The notes under the pieces are model-generated. The model saw nothing but the letters and a program-made list of their open reading frames with translations, had not been told where the DNA came from and did not search any database. A program made the position numbers and the translations under genes. From NCBI RefSeq assembly GCF_012276985.1, contig NZ_JAAXMM010000012.1, positions 1 to 64,000 of the forward strand: 64,000 nt of DNA, read 5' to 3'. This document shows positions 53,284 through 63,073 of this stretch, one piece after another; within the stretch, counting starts at the first letter, position 1; each line of letters starts with the position of its first letter. The DNA is from Agrobacterium sp. a22-2 (GTDB taxonomy: Bacteria > Pseudomonadota > Alphaproteobacteria > Rhizobiales > Rhizobiaceae).

Positions 53284-54243
53284 ATGCGCAACGATCCGAG
53301 CCATTCCGACAGGGTCTATTCCGTGGCGCTGCAGAATTCTGCCGCCGCGAGTTCGCCGATTGCCGCATCCTGGCGGCGCTGCCTCGACGTGCACCAGCTG
53401 GCGCCGGACGAGATCCGCAAGCCGCAGGTGCTGGAGAATGCCGAATTCCGCCAGGCCCGCGAGCGCATGGAGCATCTGGTGGTGGCCGGCGCCGATGAAT
53501 TCGACCGTCTGTTCCAGACCGTCGGGCGTTCGGGCTGCTGCCTCATTCTCTCCGATCGCAACGGCGTGGTGCTCGACCGGCGTGGGGCGGCTGGCGACGA
53601 CGCGGATTTCCGCAGTCTCGGCCTCTGGCAGGGCACGGTCTGGAGCGAGGCGAGCGTTGGCACCAATGGCATCGGCACGGCGCTGGCCGACGAGCGCACG
53701 GTGGTGATTCATCGCGACCAGCATTTTTTAAGCTCCAATATCGCGCTCAGCTGCGCCACGGCGCCGATCCGCGACCATCTCGGCCGGGTGGCCGCCGCCC
53801 TCGACATTTCCACCTGCCGCCACGACGTCACCGACATGACGCTGACCATCCTGTCGCAGGCGGTGCGCGACGTGGCGGGCCGCATCGAGGCGAACCTGTT
53901 CCGCATGGCCTTTCCGACGGCCCGCATCGTCATGGTTCCGGCAACGGGCTTCTCAACCGCCGCCTTGCTGGCGGTCGATGCCGACGATCTCATTTTAGGC
54001 GCGACCCGGGCGGCGCGCATGGCACTGAAGATCGACGATGCGGTGATCGCCCAGGGCATGCCGGCGGCCGATGCTTTGCGCGAAGAGCGCAGCGATGGCG
54101 GTTCGGATCTGGCCGAAGCCGAGCGGGCGGCGCTGCGCCGCGTGCTGTCGCGCACCAACGGCAATGTCTCGCAGGCAGCCCAGGTGCTCGGCATCAGCCG
54201 CGCCACGCTGCACCGGAAGCTGAAGCGGCTCTCGGTGCACTGA
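53284..54243 (+). CDS. GAF-HTH transcriptional regulator (AcoR-like, no AAA+ domain)
   Basis: A 319-residue protein. The N-terminus (SSPIAASWRRCLDVHQLAP) and a GAF domain at about residues 50-205 (GTVWSEASVGTNGIGTALADERTV, in part) match the AcoR/acetoin-regulator family. The C-terminal Fis-type helix-turn-helix is ALRRVLSRTNGNVSQAAQVLGISRATLHRKL (in part). The sigma-54-interacting AAA+ domain of AcoR is absent, so it does not act through sigma-54. ATG 53284 has GGAGGAG 5 bases upstream. It precedes the aldehyde dehydrogenase in the same direction and likely controls it. Confidence 0.88.
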   Translation: MRNDPSHSDRVYSVALQNSAAASSPIAASWRRCLDVHQLAPDEIRKPQVLENAEFRQARERMEHLVVAGADEFDRLFQTVGRSGCCLILSDRNGVVLDRRGAAGDDADFRSLGLWQGTVWSEASVGTNGIGTALADERTVVIHRDQHFLSSNIALSCATAPIRDHLGRVAAALDISTCRHDVTDMTLTILSQAVRDVAGRIEANLFRMAFPTARIVMVPATGFSTAALLAVDADDLILGATRAARMALKIDDAVIAQGMPAADALREERSDGGSDLAEAERAALRRVLSRTNGNVSQAAQVLGISRATLHRKLKRLSVH

Positions 54244-54377
54244 CAAGCCTCGTATATGTCGCACAACTGAAACAGTGTGCGCTGCGGCATTGAAATGCTG
54301 CACTACCGCTACGCCCCATTCGCAGCGATCTTCCTCCCATCGGCCCGGTCGGGCCTTTCATCAGGGAGGATGATCAC

Positions 54378-55892
<1,515 letters not shown>

Positions 55893-55897
55893 GGTAT

Positions 55898-56000
55898 CTT
55901 CCTTCTCCCCGCTTGCGGGGAGAAGGTGCCCACAGGGCGGATAAGGGGCCGCTCGGATTTGCCCCTCACCCTAACCCTCTCCCCGCAAGCGGGGCGAGGG
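55898..56000. repeat. Palindromic intergenic element between ALDH and DUF779
   Basis: Hairpin CCTTCTCCCCGC/GCGGGGAGAAGG (55901-55926) is followed by CCCTCACCC...CCTCTCCCCGC/GCGGGGCGAGGGG (about 55960-56000). These are the same modules as at 1-150. The element fills nearly all of the gap between two genes expected to be co-expressed. Confidence 0.8.
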
Positions 56001-56019
56001 GACTATGCCGGAGCGAGCC

Positions 56020-56394
56020 ATGAACGACATTGCAGGCACAGAACCCCGCGTCATCGCCACCGCCGCCGCGCTCGCGTTCCTTGCCGAAATCCGCAACGAC
56101 CATCCCGATGTGCTCTTCCACCAATCGGGCGGTTGTTGCGACGGGTCGTCGCCGATGTGCTATCCGGCCAGCGACTACCGGGTTGGCGAGACCGATGTGA
56201 AGCTCGGCGAGATCGGCGGCGTGCCGGTCTATATCAGCGGCAGCCAGTATGAGGTGTGGAAACACACGCAACTGATCATCGATGTCGTGCCGGGCAGGGG
56301 CGGCATGTTCTCGCTCGACAACGGCCGGGAGCGGCGGTTTCTGACGCGCTCAAAGCTGTTCGGTGCCGGCGAAGCCTGCCCGCTGCCGGTATAG
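56020..56394 (+). CDS. DUF779 domain-containing protein
   Basis: A 124-residue protein matching DUF779: VLFHQSGGCCDGSSPMCYP near residue 35 with a CC pair and a third Cys, then YISGSQYEVWKHTQLIIDVVPGRGGMFSLD (in part). The clustered Cys and His residues suggest metal binding. The function is unknown. It is usually next to aldehyde dehydrogenases, as here. ATG 56020 is chosen over 56005. Confidence 0.88.
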   Translation: MNDIAGTEPRVIATAAALAFLAEIRNDHPDVLFHQSGGCCDGSSPMCYPASDYRVGETDVKLGEIGGVPVYISGSQYEVWKHTQLIIDVVPGRGGMFSLDNGRERRFLTRSKLFGAGEACPLPV

Positions 56395-56439
56395 AGTTTT
56401 CGAGACGGGACTGATTGGCTCTTGCGGGGATGCCGAGCC

Positions 56440-56556
56440 ACAACCTCCCCTTGAGAGAGAGGGTCGGGGCGTAACTCCGGGGGGACCGGCCACGCTTGCA
56501 GACATCAAAGGATCACTCCCATCCGCGCGTTCCGCGCGACCTCCTCCCTCAAGGGG
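56440..56556. repeat. Palindromic repeat fragments upstream of the MCP terminator
   Basis: CCTCCCCTTGAGAGAGAGGG (56442-56461) and, about 80 bases on, CTCCTCCCTCAAGGGGGAGG (about 56541-56560) resemble diverged arms of the intergenic elements. They lie in a 224-bp gap between DUF779 and the convergent chemoreceptor gene. There is no coding frame. Confidence 0.5.
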
Positions 56557-56563
56557 GAGGTGG

Positions 56564-56596
56564 AAAACCCCGCGGCCTTTGGACCGCGGGGTTTCT
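56564..56596. terminator. Bidirectional terminator of the chemoreceptor gene
   Basis: AAACCCCGCGG (56565-56575) pairs perfectly over 11 bp with CCGCGGGGTTT (56584-56594), with an 8-base loop. Read leftward the stem ends in TTTT. It lies 25 bases past the chemoreceptor stop. Confidence 0.85.
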
Positions 56597-56618
56597 GATC
56601 TGTGCGTGCCGGTGCCGA

Positions 56619-58901
56619 TCAGGCGGCGCGGCGGGCTCCGGCCTGCGGGCGGCTCTGGCCGATGGCGAAGTGGCTGACCTGATCGTTCAGGCCATCGGCT
56701 TCGCTGGCCAGCGCAAAGGCGGCGGCGGTGGTCTGCTCGACCATGGCGGCATTCTGCTGGGTGACATGGTCCAGATCGTTGACCGAGGCGTTGATTTCGC
56801 CGAGCCGGGACGACTGGTCGCGCGACGATGCGGCGATGGCGCCGATATGCTCGTTGATCGACGCGATGTTGGCCTCGATGCGGTGCAGGCTCTCGCCGGT
56901 CTTCAGCACCAGCGCCACGCCGCCTTCGACATCGGTGGTCGAGGTGTTGATCAGCTGGCTGATATCGCGGGCCGCACCAGACGACTTCTGCGCCAGTTCG
57001 CGCACTTCCTGGGCGACGACCGCAAAGCCCTTGCCGGCTTCGCCGGCACGGGCGGCCTCGACGCCGGCATTGAGCGCCAGCAGGTTGGTCTGGAAGGCGA
57101 TCTGGTCGATCACGTCGATGATCTGGCGGATCTTGGACGACGAGCTTTCGATGCGCTCCATGGCGACGATCGCCTCGTTGACGACAGTGGAGGACTCCTT
57201 GGCGCCTTTGAGTGCGTCGGACGCGACATTGACGGCCGTTTCGCAGCGCTTCAGGGCATCGTTGACCGAGCCGGTCATTTCGCCGAGGGCGGCGGCGGCT
57301 TCTTCGAGGGAGGCGGCCTGGCGTTCGGTGCGGTGGGCGAGGTCTTCAGAGGCGCTCTTCAGGTCTCCGGAACCGCCGCGAATGGTGTCGGCGCTGGCGG
57401 TGATGCTGCGGATGGTTTCTTCGAGCTTTTCAACGGACTGGTTGAAGTCGATACGCAGGTGGTCAAGCGAGGGCACGAAGGCGGTGTTGATGCGCAGGTT
57501 GAGCTTGCCGTTCGACAGGTTCTGCAGGCCGGTGGCAAGAGCCGAGACGGCTTCTTCCAGTTCCTGGGCGCTTCTGGCCTTCTCGACTTCGCGCTGCTGG
57601 CGCTCCTCGTCGATCTGGCGGGTACGGGCGACCGATTCGGCCTCCATGCGCTCCTTTTCCAGCGCATTCTGCCGGAAGGACTCCAACGCACGGGCCATCG
57701 AACCGATCTCGTCGGCGCGGTTGGCCGAAGTGATGTCGATCGACTTGTCGCCCTGGTTCAGGCGGTTCATCAGGGTGGCAAGGTCGGTCAGCGGACGTGT
57801 CAGGCTGGAGGAGACCAGCACGCCGACGCCGCCCATGGCGACCAGCACGGCAACGGTGGTGAGGAGTGCCGACCAGGCCAGCTCATTGGCGGAGGCAAGG
57901 ACCGTTTGTTCGTCCTGGCCGACCACCAGCAGGTTCTTCTGGCCGAACAGGTCGACCGGCAGGTAGGAATAGAACAGGCTGCGATCGCCCGAAATGGCAA
58001 AATCGGACCCCTTTGCGGCGGCACTTGCCGCCTTGACCAGCGTTTCCGGGACGGCAGCGCCGGCACCGGCGGAAATTGTGCCGCCGCGCAAGGCGCCTGT
58101 ATCGCTGAGCAGGAAGGCGTCGTCGATCGTCTGGCCGAGGCCATCGGGTGCCAGGTTGGCGGCCAGCTTGCCGGTCGCAACCCGCATGATGACCACGCCC
58201 TTCTTGACGGTCTTGCCCCAGACGGAGATGGCCAGTGGCCGGGCGATCAGCGCGGATATCGTGTCGTCCTCGGTCGCCATGGCGACGAAGCCGGAATTGT
58301 GGGTCTGATCCAGCGCGCCTGAATTGGCCGTATCGTAAATGGTCTTCAATGCGGCATTCTGCGGCTCGCTGACATTGCTCAGGAAGTCCTTGCCCTTGGT
58401 GACCGAGTAGACGATCAGCCCGGCATTGTCGATGACGTAGATATCGCTGACGCCGGTGTTTTTGCGGGCACTGGCCAGGGTGCCATGGATGCCGGCATGG
58501 CGGACGCCATAGAGAAGCTTCAGACCGGAACCGTCGAACGCGGCGCGCTCCTCGACCGATTTGGAGGCATCCTGGAAGGCTGTGCGAATGTCCTTGGCCT
58601 CGATGCCAACCAGGTTGGCCACTGTCTCGGTGGCTTCGCCGATGGCCGTGTTCTGGGCCAGTTCGGCGAGCGATTGCTCGATGCGCTGATTGTAGGCGAT
58701 CAGCGCCTTGGACTGGTTGGCGGCAACCGACTCCAGCCGCAGCTTGCTGGCCTCGATCAGGCCGCTCTTGCCGACCTGGTAGCTCAAGATGCCGACGGAC
58801 AGGCAGGAGACGAGCGTGGCGCCGACCACGAGGGCGGCAAACTTGGCCTTCACGGACGACAGAACGCCGATCCGGGCACTGGGTAAATTGTTAGGTGACA
58901 T
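56619..58901 (-). CDS. Methyl-accepting chemotaxis protein
   Basis: A 760-residue chemoreceptor. There is one membrane helix near residue 20-40, a large Cache-type periplasmic sensing domain to about residue 330, and a second helix (WSALLTTVAVLVAMGGVGVLV). HAMP and coiled-coil regions follow, with the signalling hairpin IDQIAFQTNLLALNAGVEAARAGEAGKGFAVVA (in part). There is no CheR-tethering pentapeptide at the C-terminus (ends GARRAA). Start 58901 has GGAGGAG about 11 bases upstream. The ligand is unknown. Confidence 0.94.
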   Translation of the reverse strand: MSPNNLPSARIGVLSSVKAKFAALVVGATLVSCLSVGILSYQVGKSGLIEASKLRLESVAANQSKALIAYNQRIEQSLAELAQNTAIGEATETVANLVGIEAKDIRTAFQDASKSVEERAAFDGSGLKLLYGVRHAGIHGTLASARKNTGVSDIYVIDNAGLIVYSVTKGKDFLSNVSEPQNAALKTIYDTANSGALDQTHNSGFVAMATEDDTISALIARPLAISVWGKTVKKGVVIMRVATGKLAANLAPDGLGQTIDDAFLLSDTGALRGGTISAGAGAAVPETLVKAASAAAKGSDFAISGDRSLFYSYLPVDLFGQKNLLVVGQDEQTVLASANELAWSALLTTVAVLVAMGGVGVLVSSSLTRPLTDLATLMNRLNQGDKSIDITSANRADEIGSMARALESFRQNALEKERMEAESVARTRQIDEERQQREVEKARSAQELEEAVSALATGLQNLSNGKLNLRINTAFVPSLDHLRIDFNQSVEKLEETIRSITASADTIRGGSGDLKSASEDLAHRTERQAASLEEAAAALGEMTGSVNDALKRCETAVNVASDALKGAKESSTVVNEAIVAMERIESSSSKIRQIIDVIDQIAFQTNLLALNAGVEAARAGEAGKGFAVVAQEVRELAQKSSGAARDISQLINTSTTDVEGGVALVLKTGESLHRIEANIASINEHIGAIAASSRDQSSRLGEINASVNDLDHVTQQNAAMVEQTTAAAFALASEADGLNDQVSHFAIGQSRPQAGARRAA

Positions 58902-59076
58902 AAAAAATCTGCTCCTCCAGCATGTCCATATCCGCCACAGTCTGGTCAAAATTGCTTACGGCACGGTTAAGTGCGCGTTACCGGTTTTGCCAGAGCAGGG
59001 ATATGTCAGGCTGGATGCGCTCACCAGCGCGGAACGCGACCGATGTCGACGGGCTCGATTATTGGCTGCGACCGAA

Positions 59077-60009
59077 TCAATCGAACAGGCTGGAGACCGA
59101 TTCTTCCTGGCTGGTGCGGTTGATCGCTTCGCCGAGCAGATTGGCGGTGGTCAGGACGCGGATATTGGGAGCGGACTGGACGGCGGTGGTCGCCTGGATC
59201 GAATCGGTGATCACCAGTTCGCGCAGTTTCGACGAGGCGACGCGCTGGGCGGCACCGCCCGACAGAACGCCGTGGGTGATATAGGCGGTGACGCTGGTCG
59301 CGCCATGCTTCAGCAGCGCTTCGGCGGCATTGCACAGCGTGCCGCCGCTATCGACGATGTCGTCGATCAGGATGCAGTCCTTGCCGGAGACGTCGCCGAT
59401 GACGTTCATCACTTCCGACTCGCCCGGCCGATCGCGACGCTTGTCGACGATCGCCAGCAGACAGTCGAGCCGCTTGGCCAGCGCGCGGGCGCGTACCACG
59501 CCGCCGACATCGGGAGAAACGACCATCAGGTTGGCGAGGTCGTAATGTTCCTTGACGTCGCGGGCGAGGATCGGCACGGCGTAGAGATTGTCGGTCGGGA
59601 TATCGAAGAAACCCTGGATCTGGCCGGCATGCAGGTCGAGCGTCAGCACGCGGTCGGCGCCGGCCTCGGTGATCAGGTTGGCGACCAGCTTGGCGGAAAT
59701 CGGCGTGCGCGGACCGGTCTTGCGGTCCTGGCGGGCATAGCCGAAATAGGGAAGCACGGCGGTGATGCGCTTGGCGGACGAGCGCTTGAAGGCATCGATC
59801 ATGATCAGCAGTTCCATCAGGTGATCGTTGACCGGGAAAGCTGTGGACTGCACGACGAAGACGTCCTCGCCGCGGACGTTTTCCTGGATTTCGACGAAGA
59901 TTTCCTGGTCTGCAAAGCGTCTGACGCTGGCTTTTCCGAGTGGAACGTTGAGATATTTGCAGATTGCCTCGGCCAGTTGCCGGTTCGAATTACCTGCGAA
60001 AACCTTCAT
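59077..60009 (-). CDS. prs: Ribose-phosphate pyrophosphokinase
   Basis: A 310-residue PRPP synthase. It has FADQEIFVEIQENVRGEDVF, YFGYARQDRKTGPRTPISAK, the ribose-phosphate site DDIVDSGGTL, and VVSPDVGGVVRARA. It makes PRPP for nucleotides, His and Trp. The start at 60009 (MKVFAGNSN) is standard. It precedes the chemoreceptor gene by 175 bp leftward. Confidence 0.97.
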   Translation of the reverse strand: MKVFAGNSNRQLAEAICKYLNVPLGKASVRRFADQEIFVEIQENVRGEDVFVVQSTAFPVNDHLMELLIMIDAFKRSSAKRITAVLPYFGYARQDRKTGPRTPISAKLVANLITEAGADRVLTLDLHAGQIQGFFDIPTDNLYAVPILARDVKEHYDLANLMVVSPDVGGVVRARALAKRLDCLLAIVDKRRDRPGESEVMNVIGDVSGKDCILIDDIVDSGGTLCNAAEALLKHGATSVTAYITHGVLSGGAAQRVASSKLRELVITDSIQATTAVQSAPNIRVLTTANLLGEAINRTSQEESVSSLFD

Positions 60010-60122
60010 TATGGCGCGCCCGTTCCAATGCTGATGGGCGCTTTTTAGCGTCCTTGCCTTCGAATGCAATAGGCTAAGGCCGATACAGGTTTTTTTTAAT
60101 GAAAAGTTTGTGACTGTCTGCG

Positions 60123-60902
60123 TCAGCCACGGCCGCCCGGCCGCCATGCCATGTATTGCGCGATGGTCTTGGTGGCGATCTGCTGCATGGTGGACGCCGG
60201 CACGGCCGCCCATGGATCGGTGGCATTGGAGCGGATGGTTTCCTGGCCCTGGATGCGGTGAAGCCGGCCGCCATTGGCATCGAGGATATCCCAGACATAG
60301 ACGACGTTCACATTGCCTTCGCTGGCAAAGGCGGAGAAATAACCTTTCAGGATATGTTCGCTGGCCGGATCATTGGCGCCCTTGATGGTCAGTCCCTTGG
60401 CGCGGGCCTCGGCGCCCAGTTGACGCGACAGCGGCGTCACGGCCTGCACCGGCGCACCGATGATCGGCAGGAAGCGCACGGTGCCGGCGGCGGCGGTCGT
60501 CGGCGCGGCTGCCGTCTGCTGGGGAGCGGCGGTTTGCTGAGATGGTGCCGCCGGTGGTGCTGCGGCCGATGATGCTGCGGGCGGCGGCTGCAGGTTGCCG
60601 CCAGAGGACTGGCCGGGAGCGGCCAGCGGTGCGGAGGCGACGGAATTGCTGCCGGCCGTCAGCGCCTGGGCCTGGGCTTCAAGAGTGTTCTGCGGATTGG
60701 CGGCATAGCCGGGCTGCGTGTTGCCGCCCGGCGGGGAGGCGGCATTGGCCGCCGACTGGAGATCGGCATCGGTCAGCGGTGCGGAAGATCTCGTGCCATT
60801 GGTGCCGACATCGACCTGCGGCGTCAGCGCATCCGAGGTGCTGCAGGCCGACAGGCCAAGCGTCAGTGCAAGGGTCGCAATCGCAAGTCCGATGAGCCTC
60901 AT
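60123..60902 (-). CDS. Putative lipoprotein with low-complexity middle
   Basis: A 259-residue protein. The signal peptide MRLIGLAIATLALTLGLSAC ends in a lipobox (LSAC). Residues ~90-145 are Ala/Pro/Gln-rich and likely disordered. The C-terminal ~110 residues are compact (FLPIIGAPVQAVTPLSRQL, NVVYVWDILDANGGRLHRIQGQETI in part). The fold is not recognised beyond conserved rhizobial lipoproteins at this locus. It probably sits at the inner or outer membrane surface. Confidence 0.8.
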   Translation of the reverse strand: MRLIGLAIATLALTLGLSACSTSDALTPQVDVGTNGTRSSAPLTDADLQSAANAASPPGGNTQPGYAANPQNTLEAQAQALTAGSNSVASAPLAAPGQSSGGNLQPPPAASSAAAPPAAPSQQTAAPQQTAAAPTTAAAGTVRFLPIIGAPVQAVTPLSRQLGAEARAKGLTIKGANDPASEHILKGYFSAFASEGNVNVVYVWDILDANGGRLHRIQGQETIRSNATDPWAAVPASTMQQIATKTIAQYMAWRPGGRG

Positions 60903-60998
60903 TCGGTCTGTCCTTCTCGCTCCGGCCGTATCAGTGCGCCCCCTTGGCAATTTATGAGAGCCGTTCGCCCCTTCTGTCAATCTCCGCCTGCTCCAGGA

Positions 60999-62150
60999 CT
61001 ATTTTACGATCAGGTCCAGGGGATGGCGGGAGAGGGCGCGCGGTGCTTCGGCGGTGGTGAGGTAGGTGTGGCCGAGGGTCATGGCGGTGTTGCGCTCGGA
61101 ATCCATGATGATCATGTGCACGAACAGCGTCATGTCGGGTAGGATCGGCTGCGGATTGCCGGTATGGAACATTTGCTGCTCCATCCAGGAGGGCGAGAAG
61201 CGGGCGCCGAGCGAATAGCCGCAGGCATTCAGCCTGTGGCGGGTCAGGCCTCGCTCGTCCATGATGCGCGCATGGGTCTCGAAGACGTCGCCGAAGGTGT
61301 AGCCGGGGCGCAGCACCGTCTCGATGGCCTTGATCGCCTCGAAGCAAGCGGCATAAAGCTCGCGGTGGCGCGCCGATGGCTCGCCGATGACGACCGTGCG
61401 CATCATCGCCGCATGGTAGTGGGCGCTGACGCCGGCCCATTCCAGGGTCAGCTGGTCGGCGGCATCCAATGTACGGCGGCCGGCCTTGTAGCGGCAGAGC
61501 AGTGCATCGGGGCCGGAGCCGATGATGAATTCGTTGGCCGGATAGTCGCCGCCGCCGGCAAAGACGGCGCCCTGCATGGCGGCCAGGATGGCGGCCTCAT
61601 TGCCGCCGGCATGGATCAGCGGCAGGGCGGCATCCAGCGCGTCGTCGGCAAGGGCTGCGGCCCGTTCGGCATGGGCGATCTCGGCCGGGCTCTTGACCAG
61701 GCGCAATTCGCCGACCAGGTAGGAGGCGTCGATGATCTGGCAGAAGCTGGTCAGCTGGTTGTCGAGCAGGCGCGCCACCCGTCCGGTCATGCCGTGGGTG
61801 TCGTATTCGACGCCGATGCGGCAGCCGAGCAGGTCCATCTCGCTCAGCATGTTCTTCAGGTCCATGGTCGGGTCCGCGTTGACCCGGTCGACCCAGATGA
61901 CGATATCGTCGATGGTCGAGGTGTGGCGGGCCTGGCGCAGGTCGGCCGAGCGCGTCAGCAGGGTCATGGACCCATCGACCTTGACCACAAGGGTCTGGAA
62001 GAAGCAGTAGCCGAAAGTGTCGTAGCCCGTCAGCCAGTACATGCTTTCCTGGGCAAACAGCAGCAGGGCGTCGAGCTTGTCGTCGCGCATCCTGGCTGTC
62101 AGGCGGTCCAGTCGGGCGGCATATTCGGTCGCATCGAATTGCAGTGCCAT
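60999..62150 (-). CDS. M24-fold (aminopeptidase P/creatinase-like) protein lacking metal ligands
   Basis: A 383-residue protein with the creatinase N-terminal domain and a C-terminal pita-bread fold. The five metal ligands of true M24 peptidases are missing. LTLEWAGVSAHYHAAMMRTV stands where two Asp should be, CGYSLGARFSP where GHGIG gives the His, and MTLFVHMIIM and the final AMTLGHTYLT lack the two Glu. This is the pattern of the metal-free creatinase/ectoine hydrolase (DoeA)-like branch, so hydrolysis of a small amide is more likely than peptidase activity. It lies 1 bp after pgeF. Confidence 0.88.
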   Translation of the reverse strand: MALQFDATEYAARLDRLTARMRDDKLDALLLFAQESMYWLTGYDTFGYCFFQTLVVKVDGSMTLLTRSADLRQARHTSTIDDIVIWVDRVNADPTMDLKNMLSEMDLLGCRIGVEYDTHGMTGRVARLLDNQLTSFCQIIDASYLVGELRLVKSPAEIAHAERAAALADDALDAALPLIHAGGNEAAILAAMQGAVFAGGGDYPANEFIIGSGPDALLCRYKAGRRTLDAADQLTLEWAGVSAHYHAAMMRTVVIGEPSARHRELYAACFEAIKAIETVLRPGYTFGDVFETHARIMDERGLTRHRLNACGYSLGARFSPSWMEQQMFHTGNPQPILPDMTLFVHMIIMDSERNTAMTLGHTYLTTAEAPRALSRHPLDLIVK

Positions 62151-62151
62151 A

Positions 62152-62946
62152 TCAGTTCTCCATGATGGCTATCGCGGATATCTGCCGCCCATAATCCGGT
62201 TCCCCGGCATGGGTGGTGCGGCGATAGGAGTAGAATGTCTGCGGGTCGGCATAGGTGCACAGGCCGATGGTCTCGGCTCTGACGCCGGCATCGGTCAGCC
62301 GCTTCAGGGTCAGCGCCGGAAGATCGAACATGGCGTGGCCGTCTTTGGGCGATGGCGTGAAAAATACCTGGTAGGCCGGGTCGTGGCTGACGAATCGGTC
62401 GATGAATTCCGGACCGACTTCATAAGAGGCCTTGCTGATCGACGGGCCGAGGCATGCGACGATCTGGCGGCGGTCGGCGCCGAGCGCCACCATGGCGTCG
62501 ACGGTGTTTTCCAGAACGCCGGTGAGGGTGCCCTTCCAGCCGGCATGGGCCGCGCCGACAATGCCATTCTTGGCATCGGCAAACAGAATGGGGCCGCAAT
62601 CGGCCGATAGCACGCCGATCACCACGCCGGGCGTTACCGTGACCATGGCGTCGGCTGTCGGCCGGGCGCCGTCGTAATCGGCGGAAACCGTGACGACGTC
62701 GGGCGAATGGACCTGATGGACCGTCGCCAGCCGTTCGGGTTGCAGGCCGAACCAGCGGCTGACGCGCGCCCGGTTTTCCAGCACCCGATCGCGGTCATCA
62801 TTCGAGCCGAGTCCGACATTCAAGCCGCGATAAATGCCTTCGGAGACGCCGCCGCGGCGGGTGAAGAAACCGTGGCGAATACGGCTTTCTGGCGCTTCGG
62901 CCAGAAGCGGGCTGACGATCGGCTCGGGAAAAGCTTGATCCTGCAT
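62152..62946 (-). CDS. pgeF: Peptidoglycan editing factor PgeF (laccase domain)
   Basis: A 264-residue protein of the YfiH/PgeF family: HGFFTRRGGVSEGIYRGLNVG, VHQVHSPDVVTV, ADCGPILFAD, GAAHAGWKGTL and GPSISKASYEVG. The metal-binding His/Cys set is complete. PgeF is known to remove wrongly incorporated L-Ser-containing precursors from peptidoglycan; older annotations call it a polyphenol oxidase. It is between midA and the M24-fold gene, all leftward. Confidence 0.93.
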   Translation of the reverse strand: MQDQAFPEPIVSPLLAEAPESRIRHGFFTRRGGVSEGIYRGLNVGLGSNDDRDRVLENRARVSRWFGLQPERLATVHQVHSPDVVTVSADYDGARPTADAMVTVTPGVVIGVLSADCGPILFADAKNGIVGAAHAGWKGTLTGVLENTVDAMVALGADRRQIVACLGPSISKASYEVGPEFIDRFVSHDPAYQVFFTPSPKDGHAMFDLPALTLKRLTDAGVRAETIGLCTYADPQTFYSYRRTTHAGEPDYGRQISAIAIMEN

Positions 62947-63073
62947 GGCGTCCTGATGATGGCGTTGGAGGTGAGGTGACGGGTGTTCACTCGCCGGTTT
63001 GCCGCGGGGGCCGGTGCTTTTCTCGCATGCCGGCTCAGGTCGGCGGCGATGTTGACCATTGGGATGCTGTCTG

